Virus record (IMG/VR): IMGVR_UViG_3300020185_000186
Span: 1-29,624 of that record
Source: a virus
Reading direction: 5' to 3' (one strand)
Length of the DNA: 29,624 bases
Part shown: piece after piece, positions 9,359 to 16,552 of the stretch
Numbering within the stretch: position 1 is the first letter of the stretch
How the letters are laid out: each line of letters begins with the position of its first letter
The notes under the pieces: generated by a model
Databases searched by the model: none
What the model saw: the letters and a program-made list of their open reading frames with translations, nothing else
What the model was told of the DNA's origin: nothing
Program-made: the position numbers and the translations under genes

Positions 9359-10012
9359 ATGAATTATTTAGCAGTAGACTTTTCCCTGAATTCTCCAGGT
9401 ATTTGCATCTACAACGATAAAAGTAAGAGGTATCATTTTATATCATATATGAAGCCTGGTACTGGAACAAAGAAAGAGCAACAGCTCCAAGAGGAGATGA
9501 CTCTTTTAAAGGACGTAACCTTAATTAGTCAGCCAGATTTTAAGAAGGAAGAGTCAGAATATTCTAGCGTAGAGCTAGCTAAGATCAAGAGATACGATCG
9601 AATGGCTGACGATATTATTAACCTTGTCCTTCAAGAATCTTTCCGAGATGACTCTTTTATTATTTCATTTGAAGGGACAAGTTATGGGTCTAAGATGGGA
9701 ACTAATAATGTTATTGATATGGCTGCCGGTGCCGCTGTACTTAAGCTTAAACTCTTGAAAACCCTGCAGCCTGAGAACTTGATGACTGTCGCTCCAACCT
9801 CTATTAAGAAATTTGCAGGTAAAGGTAACATGAATAAAGGTCAGCTCTTTGAGGCATTCTTGAATAATGTTAATGGGGATAAAAATCTTGAGAAGAGCCC
9901 GCTCTACCAATGGATCCTAACCCAAGACTTTGGGAAGAAGATTCCGAAACCCTTAGACGACCTTGTAGATGCTTACTTTTTAGCAGCAATGACCTCAACC
10001 CCTGTAAGCTGA
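9359..10012 (+). CDS. RuvC-like Holliday-junction resolvase / RNase H-fold nuclease
   Basis: The protein is 217 aa from the ATG at 9359. A GTG at 9320 would extend it by 13 residues but lies inside the previous gene. RuvC-type features are present: a first strand LAVDFSLNSPG with Asp7, a second acidic residue in SFEGTSYG (Glu105), the basic loop IKKFAGKGNMNK (about residues 149-160), and the C-terminal acidic cluster PLDDLVDAYFLA (Asp200, Asp201, Asp204). These positions match the metal-binding carboxylates of RuvC-family resolvases, which cut branched DNA. In T4 that job belongs to the unrelated gp49 (endonuclease VII), so this phage may use a different enzyme to debranch DNA before packaging. 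It stands just upstream of the gp32-like leader region. Confidence 0.75.
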   Translation: MNYLAVDFSLNSPGICIYNDKSKRYHFISYMKPGTGTKKEQQLQEEMTLLKDVTLISQPDFKKEESEYSSVELAKIKRYDRMADDIINLVLQESFRDDSFIISFEGTSYGSKMGTNNVIDMAAGAAVLKLKLLKTLQPENLMTVAPTSIKKFAGKGNMNKGQLFEAFLNNVNGDKNLEKSPLYQWILTQDFGKKIPKPLDDLVDAYFLAAMTSTPVS

Positions 10013-10097
10013 CCTTATCTCTCCTTCAAAACCTGAAGATTATATGCAACTGCATCCTGTTTGTTTCAAAAAAAACAAAAAAATAATCTAGAAAGGC

Positions 10098-10126
10098 TTG
10101 AAACTTACCTAAAATAGGATATATAA
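10098..10126 (+). promoter_or_regulatory. Promoter P1 upstream of gp32-like gene
   Basis: TTGAAA at 10098-10103, a 16-base spacer, then TATATAA at 10120-10126. The identical combination recurs 145 bases downstream. If this acts as a sigma70-type promoter the transcript would begin about 10132-10134, on top of the ATGATGATG at 10130-10138, which would make any translation from there leaderless. Confidence 0.55.
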
Positions 10127-10129
10127 TAC

Positions 10130-10228
10130 ATGATGATGGATAAAGATTTAATCGTCGAATCATCACATCCAAAGAAAAGTATTCTCGGTGAGAATAACGT
10201 TAGCCGCGTAGGCATATTAGAGATGTGA
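10130..10228 (+). CDS. Possible 32-aa leader peptide
   Basis: An ORF of 32 codons opens with three consecutive ATG codons (10130-10138) and ends with TGA at 10226-10228. The product would be hydrophilic with no recognisable motif. It overlaps almost completely with a stretch that can fold as RNA (10162-10229), so the ORF may be accidental and the RNA the functional element, or both could matter as in an attenuation-type leader. Nothing in the sequence decides this. Confidence 0.25.
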   Translation: MMMDKDLIVESSHPKKSILGENNVSRVGILEM

Positions 10229-10229
10229 T
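10162..10229 (+). ncRNA. Foldable leader RNA (three-way-junction candidate)
   Basis: ATCACATC (10162-10169) is perfectly complementary to GATGTGAT (10222-10229) and would close a loop. Inside is a 7-bp hairpin TATTCTC-GGT-GAGAATA (10180-10196) and a short GCC/GGC helix further on. A competing helix exists: GATGAT at 10132-10137 can pair with ATCATC at 10159-10164, which would break the closing stem. This gives two mutually exclusive folds. It would be present only on transcripts from P1, because P2 starts downstream. It fits no ribozyme or riboswitch consensus I know. Confidence 0.4.
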
Positions 10230-10242
10230 CGATCATTTAATC

Positions 10243-10271
10243 TTGAAACATTATTATTTAACGGTATATAA
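10243..10271 (+). promoter_or_regulatory. Promoter P2 upstream of gp32-like gene
   Basis: TTGAAA at 10243-10248, a 16-base spacer and TATATAA at 10265-10271, the same layout as P1. The predicted start lies about 10277-10279, roughly 33 bases before the gp32-like ATG, giving a short A/T-rich leader. Two promoters in tandem fit the very high expression needed for a stoichiometric single-stranded-DNA-binding protein. Confidence 0.55.
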
Positions 10272-10310
10272 GTATCACTTAACAAAAATTTAAAAGTAAA
10301 TTAAAGTATT

Positions 10311-11231
10311 ATGGCAGATTTTGACATTTTCAATTTGGGCGTAGAAGACGTAGAGACGCATCAGCCCGCATCAACAACCACCAGTGAGGTTTACAAACCA
10401 ACCGCTGACGATGGTAAAGACGGAACCTATAAAGCACTTATTCGCTTTGTTCCTAACCCAGAGAATCCTCGTAATTCTCTTGTTCAGAAATACGTTCATT
10501 GGTTAACAGATTCCAATGGCGATTCTAAATTGGTAGATTCACCATCTTCAATCGGTGAAAAATGCCCTATTGCAGACGTATTTTGGAAGCTTCGCAACTC
10601 TGATTCAGCAGTTGACCGCAAGTCTTCAGAAAAACTAAAAAGACGTCAACAATATTATTCTCTAATCAAGATTATTAAAGATCCTCAAAATCCAGATTTC
10701 GAAGGTAAATATATGATTTACAAATTTGGCTACAAGATCAAAGAAAAGATTGATGCAGAATTAAAACCAGACTTTGGCGAACCAACTCAAGTATTTGACC
10801 TATTTGAAGGTAAAAACTTTGAATTGATTATTACTCGTCAAGGAGATTACAACAACTATGACAAATCTAAATTCTCAGCTTCTAGGTCAGCTATTGCAAT
10901 TGATGGAGAACCAGTAGAAAGAACTAAAGAATCAATGTCTCAAATTAAAGAAGAGTTAGATAGCGCTCCTTCTCTATCAGGTTATGAATATAGAGCATGG
11001 GACGGAGAAACTAGAGATTTCGTAAATAGCGTACTTAAGATGTATTTGAATCCTGGAGATGCAATCTCTGAGATTTCAACATCAGCCGCCCCAAAGAAAT
11101 CAGCTCCAAAGAAAGAGGCTCCAAAGAAAGAAAAAGTTGCTGAACCAGCAGGCTCTAATGAGTCAAGTTCAGCCGCTGAAGTTTCAAGTGATGATGATTT
11201 AGACTCTTTCTTGGATGACCTCGACATCTAA
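10311..11231 (+). CDS. 32: Single-stranded DNA-binding protein, gp32-like
   Basis: This 306-aa protein matches T4 gp32 (301 aa) in length and order. The core resembles T4 in YYSLIKIIKDPQNPDFEGKY (residues 115-134) and IYKFGYKIKEKID (136-148), which correspond to the T4 OB-fold segment with VKDP, NEGK and FGKKIWDKI. The tail is highly acidic (DDDLDSFLDDLDI, 294-306), the region that in T4 contacts UvsY, gp59 and other replisome proteins. A Lys/Pro-rich repeat (PKKSAPKKEAPKKE, 261-274) links core and tail. T4 binds zinc with one His and three Cys, but here only one Cys (Cys85 in CPIA) remains near that position, so the zinc finger appears lost. It coats ssDNA in replication and recombination. 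The primase gene overlaps its end by 17 bases. Confidence 0.9.
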   Translation: MADFDIFNLGVEDVETHQPASTTTSEVYKPTADDGKDGTYKALIRFVPNPENPRNSLVQKYVHWLTDSNGDSKLVDSPSSIGEKCPIADVFWKLRNSDSAVDRKSSEKLKRRQQYYSLIKIIKDPQNPDFEGKYMIYKFGYKIKEKIDAELKPDFGEPTQVFDLFEGKNFELIITRQGDYNNYDKSKFSASRSAIAIDGEPVERTKESMSQIKEELDSAPSLSGYEYRAWDGETRDFVNSVLKMYLNPGDAISEISTSAAPKKSAPKKEAPKKEKVAEPAGSNESSSAAEVSSDDDLDSFLDDLDI

Positions 11232-12291
11232 AATAGAGCTTAATGAAGAGCTTAGACTAAAAATAATGAAAGCGCTGAAAGACGTAGTTCTAACGGCGCA
11301 TTCAAATTCCAATAAGCAAATGATAAAGGACATGCCGGGACGATTAAGTCTCGCATGTCCTTATTGTGGTGACTCCTACAATGATGATACTAAGAAGCGA
11401 GGAAACATGTACTGGGACACTCTTCAATATCATTGTTATAATTGTGGAATACACACTGACATTAAAGGTATTCTTAAGGACCATGAGGTAAGACTGCCAA
11501 GCTCTGAGGATTCATTTACTATCATTGACTATATCAAACACAATCGGTCAGTAACAACACAGGCAGACACCTTAACACACTCAGTATTTAAAAGTGTAAA
11601 TGATTTAGCAATAACAATTGAAGACTTTAAAAAAGGATTTGGAGCAAGAGAAATAGAACCTGGTGACTGGATCTGGCTCTATCTTAAAAAGAGACTACTT
11701 CATAAAAAGAGTGAAGAATTCTTATTTAGTGCAAGAGATAATAGGCTTTGGATTCTTAACTTTACCGGAGATGGTAAAATTATGTCTGCACAAAGCAGAA
11801 GAATGAAAGGTAAGGGTCAAAGATACTTAACGTATGATTTACCTAAACTATATGAAGAACTTGGAAAAGAGTTAGAAATTAGTAAAGAAGATCTGGAAAA
11901 GATCACTAAACTGTCTACTCTATTTGGAATTATGCAGGTAAACTTTCAGCGTCCAGTTACGATGTTTGAGGGTCCTATCGATGCGAAGTTTATGATTAAT
12001 AGTATAGCGCTTGCGACTGCTGGAAGAAACACTGAAGAATTTGATCAGATGGCAACCGTAAGATATATGTTTGATAATGATGAAACCGGGAAAAAGAAAA
12101 TGATTGAGAAGCTAAAGAAGGGTCGCCCTGTATTTATGTGGTCTAAATTTTTAAAAGAAAATAAACTAGATACATATGATATAAAAGACCTAAATGACTT
12201 GGTTATCAAATGTTTTGAATTAAAGAATCCAGCAATTAAAAAACTGGACCAATATTTTACAGCAAGTCAATTAGATCTATGGTACGTATAG
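11215..12291 (+). CDS. 61: DNA primase, gp61-like
   Basis: This 358-aa protein is close in size to T4 gp61 (342 aa). An N-terminal zinc-binding domain has CPYC (Cys48, Cys51) and CYNC (Cys74, Cys77). A TOPRIM catalytic domain follows, with Glu252 in FEGPIDAKFM and the acidic pair Asp287/Asp289 in FDNDETG. Such primases make short RNA primers for lagging-strand synthesis together with the gp41-type helicase, which is not in this window. The ATG at 11215 lies inside the end of the gp32-like gene, implying translational coupling, and its own end overlaps the next small ORF by 13 bases. Confidence 0.9.
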   Translation: MTSTSKIELNEELRLKIMKALKDVVLTAHSNSNKQMIKDMPGRLSLACPYCGDSYNDDTKKRGNMYWDTLQYHCYNCGIHTDIKGILKDHEVRLPSSEDSFTIIDYIKHNRSVTTQADTLTHSVFKSVNDLAITIEDFKKGFGAREIEPGDWIWLYLKKRLLHKKSEEFLFSARDNRLWILNFTGDGKIMSAQSRRMKGKGQRYLTYDLPKLYEELGKELEISKEDLEKITKLSTLFGIMQVNFQRPVTMFEGPIDAKFMINSIALATAGRNTEEFDQMATVRYMFDNDETGKKKMIEKLKKGRPVFMWSKFLKENKLDTYDIKDLNDLVIKCFELKNPAIKKLDQYFTASQLDLWYV

Positions 12292-12500
12292 AAGAAATTA
12301 CAGAAATGGTAGACAAGGATCTAGATGATTTTTATGAAGATCGAGACCGGTTTAAAGGAATGAAAGTCCTTCTTGACTTTAATTCAGCCGAATACGATCA
12401 TAGTGCTCCAAATATTGAGATTGAGAGACCTAAGTTTAAAAAGAAACTAAAGGCTTCGAAATTTGTGAGAGGTAACAACAAGAACAGAGGATTGTTTTAA
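12279..12500 (+). CDS. Small basic-tailed hypothetical protein
   Basis: This 73-aa ORF overlaps the primase end by 13 bases. The N-terminal half is acidic (DKDLDDFYEDRDRF) and the C-terminal half strongly basic (PKFKKKLKASKFVRGNNKNR). I recognise no family. Its place between the primase and the UvsY-like gene, in the same direction and without a gap, suggests a small accessory replication protein. The charge split could suit binding to DNA or to an acidic partner tail, but that is speculation. Confidence 0.6.
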   Translation: MVRIEEITEMVDKDLDDFYEDRDRFKGMKVLLDFNSAEYDHSAPNIEIERPKFKKKLKASKFVRGNNKNRGLF

Positions 12501-12512
12501 AAAAGAACTTAA

Positions 12513-12935
12513 ATGTCGAAAGAAAAGATTTTAGCGCTAGATAAAAAACTAAGCGATCAACGCAGTGAATGGACCCTAAAAATTCAAGATCACGCAAAAT
12601 CACTAAGATACATAAATGGTATTGAAGATACTATCGCAATGGTGTTATCAGATCGTCAGAGAATGATTGATCAGATAGCCTATATTAATACAAAGATAAA
12701 AGATCAAAAACGCAAGGTTGCAGAAAGATATCGTGAAAAATATCTTGAGTACTACAATTTTGATTATAAATTAGGAGAGCGGCAAAAAGAAATATTTATC
12801 AATGCTGATTTGTCAGATGATAATTCAATCCTTTCCCACCTTGAAAATCAATTAGACTTTTTCAGGGAATCGGTAAAAACCCTAGATAACATGGGATTTG
12901 CCATCCGAAATAGGTTAGCATTAAAAGACCTATAG
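12513..12935 (+). CDS. uvsY: UvsY-like recombination mediator
   Basis: This 140-aa, mostly helical protein has the length of T4 UvsY (137 aa) and lies next to a UvsW-like gene, as in T4. The C-terminal segment with LDFFRESVKTLDNMGFAIRNR (broken here as LDFFRES, then NMGFAIRNR) resembles the T4 ending around LDFCSGALDAIKSRGFAIK. UvsY loads the UvsX recombinase on gp32-coated ssDNA. No UvsX is visible in this window. The rest of the sequence is too diverged for me to align, so the call relies on the C-terminal similarity, size and gene order. Confidence 0.65.
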   Translation: MSKEKILALDKKLSDQRSEWTLKIQDHAKSLRYINGIEDTIAMVLSDRQRMIDQIAYINTKIKDQKRKVAERYREKYLEYYNFDYKLGERQKEIFINADLSDDNSILSHLENQLDFFRESVKTLDNMGFAIRNRLALKDL

Positions 12936-12959
12936 GAAAATAAAAAGACTGCGCCATGA

Positions 12960-14468
12960 ATGGAGCTCAGTTTAACAGAAAATAAACAATTGCTTAGAAT
13001 AGATGATGCAACAGCATTAGAACTAGAGCAGTTGAATATTTCATTGACGAAAAGAATTGATTCGTGGAGGTTTAATCCACTCGTCAAAAAGGGTGTATGG
13101 GACGGCTACATCTCATATGTAAAGGACGATCGCTGGATTCCTGCAGGTCTTTGGAAAGAAGTCGTTGACATTTGTAAAGAGTATAGATTTGAATTAAAAG
13201 TAAATGGAATCTCTCAAATGTTTGATAAGGACATCACTCCTGAGTCATTTGAAAAGTGGGCTCTTGATTTCTTTAAAGATTCAGAAATAACACCACGAGA
13301 TTATCAAATTGACGCAGCTTTTAACATTTTAAAGTTTAAAAAATGTCTTTCAGAATTAGCAACATCTGCAGGTAAGACACTAATATCCTTTCTTACCGTA
13401 GCATATATATTAGAAAAGCAGAAGGCTGAGAAGATACTATTTATAGTGCCTAATGTTTCACTAGTAATTCAGGCAAGTGAAGATTTTGCCGACTACAACT
13501 ATCGAAATCAAGTAAACATTAAAATACAACAAATCTATAGCGGTCAAAAGATTAGAGCTGGAAGAAATGTAGTGATTGGAACCTATCAATCTCTAATTAA
13601 AAAGAAAGAGGACTACTTTGATCAATTTGATGCCGTTATTATTGATGAGACACATAAGGCAAAATCTCAATCAATTAAAACTATCCTATCGAAATGTAAA
13701 AATGCCAACTATCGATATGGTCTTTCAGGTACGATTCCAAAACCAGGAACTCTTGATAGACTAACCTTAATGTCCTACACAGGTCCTCTAATTACCGAAG
13801 TAAGTGCAAACTTTCTTCAAAATGAGGGACACATTGCAAAGTGTAAAGTAAAGGTAATTGAAATGGACTATGCAACACAAAGCGCTAAGGATGCATTCAA
13901 AGAAATGGCATTTAATAAATATGAAAGTAAAGACGTATTTAAGTTCGAGCAAAATTATGTCATCAACTCGGAAGGCAGGCTCAACTTTATTTGTAACATT
14001 ATTTCCAGAGTACGAGGCAATTCCCTTGTACTTTTCCATCGTATTGAACATGGGCAAAGGGTATATGAAAAGCTTCGACAAGAAAGCGACAAGACAGTAT
14101 ATTATGTTGACGGCGGAACAGACAAGGACGTTAGGGAGGAATATAAAAAGAAAATGGAAGCCGGAGAAGAGATTGTTATTGTCGCATCATATGGTACCTT
14201 CTCGACCGGTATCTCGATTAAGAAGATTCACAACATCTTCTTTACGGAATCGTTTAAATCAGAAGTAATTATTAGACAATCAATTGGTCGTGGACTAAGA
14301 CAACATGCATCAAAAGACAGAGTTACAATCATAGATTTCGTCGATGATATAAGCTCTCCGGATTGGGATAATTACCTAATACGGCATGCTAAAGCAAGAC
14401 AGGCTATCTATAAAGAACAGAAATTCGAATACGACATTAAAAAGGTCAAGTTTGATGGAGATATATAA
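12960..14468 (+). CDS. uvsW: UvsW-like SF2 DNA/RNA helicase
   Basis: At 502 aa this is nearly the length of T4 UvsW (503 aa). Superfamily-2 motifs appear in order: a Q-type region TPRDYQ (111-116), Walker A ATSAGKT (134-140), DETH box (229-232), motif III GLSGT, and motif VI RQSIGRGLRQ. An N-terminal domain of about 100 residues precedes them, as in UvsW. The enzyme unwinds R-loops and branched DNA and in T4 switches replication from origin-driven to recombination-driven. An ATG at 12956 in another frame gives only ten codons, so 12960 is chosen. The final codons (GAT ATA TAA) coincide with a GATATATAA promoter-like motif. Confidence 0.9.
   Translation: MELSLTENKQLLRIDDATALELEQLNISLTKRIDSWRFNPLVKKGVWDGYISYVKDDRWIPAGLWKEVVDICKEYRFELKVNGISQMFDKDITPESFEKWALDFFKDSEITPRDYQIDAAFNILKFKKCLSELATSAGKTLISFLTVAYILEKQKAEKILFIVPNVSLVIQASEDFADYNYRNQVNIKIQQIYSGQKIRAGRNVVIGTYQSLIKKKEDYFDQFDAVIIDETHKAKSQSIKTILSKCKNANYRYGLSGTIPKPGTLDRLTLMSYTGPLITEVSANFLQNEGHIAKCKVKVIEMDYATQSAKDAFKEMAFNKYESKDVFKFEQNYVINSEGRLNFICNIISRVRGNSLVLFHRIEHGQRVYEKLRQESDKTVYYVDGGTDKDVREEYKKKMEAGEEIVIVASYGTFSTGISIKKIHNIFFTESFKSEVIIRQSIGRGLRQHASKDRVTIIDFVDDISSPDWDNYLIRHAKARQAIYKEQKFEYDIKKVKFDGDI
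14460..14468 (+). promoter_or_regulatory. GATATATAA promoter-like motif before the tagged-gene block
   Basis: One of five exact GATATATAA copies found by eye, all at gene junctions. It lies 36 bases upstream of the ATG at 14505 and could be a -10/late-type element driving the cargo block. It overlaps the last codons of the helicase gene (Asp-Ile-stop), which could also produce it by chance. Confidence 0.35.
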
Positions 14469-14504
14469 AAAAGATAAAATAATCAAAAAATAAAATAATA
14501 CATA

Positions 14505-16541
14505 ATGGCTGGATTACATTCATTTGAAGAATTTACTAAATTAAAGGCTGAGTCTTTAGCCGCTGAAGAAGCAGCAAAAAGCGCAAGCGCTAGAGAAAAG
14601 ACAGCAGCGAGCTTTAAAGAACTATTGGCAGAGTATGGCGTAACAAGTCTTTCTGAATTAGACGAAGAACAAAGCACTGAATTCTTTACTAAACTAAAAG
14701 GTTCTAAAATAAACGAATCGACTACAATAATCGAAGAGGGCACTAGAGGTCAATTCGGTAAAATCGATAAGAATGGAAATATTACTTCGGTATATACGCA
14801 CTATGATTCATACCCAGAAAACATGCTACCTTTAATTAAGAAGGCATATAAAGGTGGTAAAAATGTAGATGCTGTTATTAAAGGTGGTGATAATTCAGGT
14901 TTAGAATCATCAGTTAATAAAATTAACTTCTATGGCGATGGTGCAACTCCAATGAAAGGATCCATCACAAATATATCCAAATATTTAAAAACAGCAGCCG
15001 ATGAAGGTGGTGCAGAATTTGTATATTTATGGGATGAAGGTAATAAAAAATGGTTAATGGCAGACATTTACGGTAATGGATTTGATGTAGAAGAACCAGC
15101 ATTTGAATCGTTTTTAATTAATGAAAACTACGAGGTTATCTATAGTGATGGCATAAGTGCAATGAAAAAGTTTAGAAGCGAAGGACAGGCTCTTGACTTC
15201 ATGAAGCAAACCATTGCTTCTAACAAGAAATTAAGAGACATCGCAGTTTACAAACCAGGCATGTATTCAACAACTCAAACTGAATTAGTTGTAGCTTTCT
15301 GGGGAAATGGTTCATATCTAGATAATGTTTCTAAAAGAGATCCTAAACTAGCTGCTAAGAAATTAGATGAATCATTAGTTACTGAAGCATCCGGTAATTT
15401 TCCAATTCAAGAGAGAAGAGTTGCTAAAAAAGTAGTAACACAATACAATCATATATTCGGTAAAAAATACACCTCACTTGTAGATGGTGGTAAAACACAA
15501 TTAGGAGCAATTAAGGTTATTTTTCAAGCGGCAATGGAAGACGCTAACTTTAGTAGAGAGGGAAATGAAATCATGAAAAATATCAAAGGAGCGCTGCAAA
15601 ATATAGTAGTTCCAGTTAGTGGACTTGGTAATATTGAAGCAAAGGTTTCAGCAAGAAGAATTCAAGATGCTCTATATGATGAAGCTAGTAGAATTTCAAA
15701 TGCGGCAGAATGGGGAGGTCTTGGAATCGTTGAAGGAACTGCACTCTATCTAGAATCAATTGGAAATGAGGCAATGGGTGCTCAACTAGTAACTGCATTC
15801 CACGCTCAATTCGAAAGCAGAGAAGTTATGGAGGCTAGAATACTTGAAGGTAATGAGTTCGGCGCAGCCAGAGCAAAAGCAATTGCCGATGGTAAAGATG
15901 AGTTTGAAGTTGATGGAGAAACTTATAAAGTCACTAAGGTTGACAAGGAAGACAAAGAAAATGCAGAAGAATTTGCTGGAGAATCAGCAGTTACTGAAGC
16001 TAAATTCGTAAAAGATTTTAACAGAGATGTTTTAAAGGCGAAAACAAAAGAAGAAGTTTTAGAGCTTTATCCAAACGCTCAATTCTTTATCGGTAAATCA
16101 GATCATTTCTTTGGAGAACTAGACGGTAACTTATTCTTTAAAGCATACTATACTAAAGCACAAAAAGAATTTGAAATCAAATCAGTTTATTCTGAAAAAG
16201 GAAGCAACTATGTTCATTTATACAATGAATCTGTAGTTACTGAAGCAGACGAACCAAAATGTTCTAATAAAAAAGGACACTTATATAAACAAGTTGATAA
16301 AGACGGAACTGTAGAATGCGTGCACTGTGGTCTAAGAAATTCATTAAGTGAATCAGTAATTACTGAAGCTGAAATTAAATCTGACGATGAATTTAAAGAA
16401 TATGCATTTACAGTTTTAAAGAAAGCTTTCGGAGAAGACTTTGACGAAGCAAAGGCACAAGAAGTGGTCGATGGTATTTTATCAAAAGCAGACGGCGATT
16501 ATGGAACTGCAGTTGGAATACTAACGAGTTCACTAGGATAA
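14505..16541 (+). CDS. Modular head-cargo polyprotein candidate
   Basis: This 678-aa protein reads as a string of small domains. Residues 1-16 (MAGLHSFEEFTKLKAE) form a divergent tag. Residues 34-69 are helical. About 78-200 is a domain with GQFGKIDKNG, SVYTHYDSYPE and KGGDNSGLE, resembling a phage domain I have seen with a YCHxDGYPE-type motif. About 207-287 is an alpha/beta domain. About 298-490 is helical with GNEFGAARAKAIADGKDEF. About 499-573 is another alpha/beta domain. About 584-612 is a zinc-ribbon-like module (Cys586, His592, Cys605, Cys608). About 625-678 is helical. The junctions carry DESLVTEA (288), GESAVTEA (492), NESVVTEA (574) and SESVITEA (615), similar to prohead-protease sites with hydrophobic-x-Glu. 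I infer a packaged, cleaved polyprotein; the function of each module is unknown. Confidence 0.75.
   Translation: MAGLHSFEEFTKLKAESLAAEEAAKSASAREKTAASFKELLAEYGVTSLSELDEEQSTEFFTKLKGSKINESTTIIEEGTRGQFGKIDKNGNITSVYTHYDSYPENMLPLIKKAYKGGKNVDAVIKGGDNSGLESSVNKINFYGDGATPMKGSITNISKYLKTAADEGGAEFVYLWDEGNKKWLMADIYGNGFDVEEPAFESFLINENYEVIYSDGISAMKKFRSEGQALDFMKQTIASNKKLRDIAVYKPGMYSTTQTELVVAFWGNGSYLDNVSKRDPKLAAKKLDESLVTEASGNFPIQERRVAKKVVTQYNHIFGKKYTSLVDGGKTQLGAIKVIFQAAMEDANFSREGNEIMKNIKGALQNIVVPVSGLGNIEAKVSARRIQDALYDEASRISNAAEWGGLGIVEGTALYLESIGNEAMGAQLVTAFHAQFESREVMEARILEGNEFGAARAKAIADGKDEFEVDGETYKVTKVDKEDKENAEEFAGESAVTEAKFVKDFNRDVLKAKTKEEVLELYPNAQFFIGKSDHFFGELDGNLFFKAYYTKAQKEFEIKSVYSEKGSNYVHLYNESVVTEADEPKCSNKKGHLYKQVDKDGTVECVHCGLRNSLSESVITEAEIKSDDEFKEYAFTVLKKAFGEDFDEAKAQEVVDGILSKADGDYGTAVGILTSSLG
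15366..16373 (+). repeat. Four ESxVTEA inter-domain linker repeats
   Basis: Four copies of an eight-residue linker, [DGNS]-E-S-x-[VI]-T-E-A, begin at about bases 15366, 15978, 16224 and 16347. Each falls between regions that look like separate domains. The V/I-T-E step before Ala is close to the [L/I]-x-E cleavage rule of the T4 prohead protease gp21. Confidence 0.7.
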
Positions 16542-16552
16542 AAATCTTAAAG

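Larger units (their letters stand above)
10013..10310 (+). other. 298-base gap before the gp32-like gene: promoters, foldable RNA, mini-ORF
   Basis: This is the longest non-coding stretch in the window. Its first 85 bases hold A-runs and no clear gene. It then contains two promoters with the same architecture (10098-10126 and 10243-10271), an RNA segment able to form a closed junction (10162-10229) and an overlapping 32-codon ORF (10130-10228). The last 39 bases before the ATG at 10311 are A/T-rich and look unstructured. In T4 such an unstructured leader downstream of a folded element is where gp32 binds to repress its own translation. I infer autogenous control here by analogy only. Confidence 0.7.

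Noticed and set aside
10013-10310. tRNA or known ribozyme in the gap before the gp32-like gene
   Set aside because: No cloverleaf, no T-arm consensus, and no hammerhead core (CUGAUGA/GAAA) could be found.
12956-12985. ATG at 12956 as start of the UvsW-like gene
   Set aside because: It is in a different frame and reaches a stop after ten codons.
13858-14268. 136-aa ORF in another frame inside the UvsW-like gene
   Set aside because: It lies wholly within a gene with all helicase motifs and shows no motif or leader of its own.
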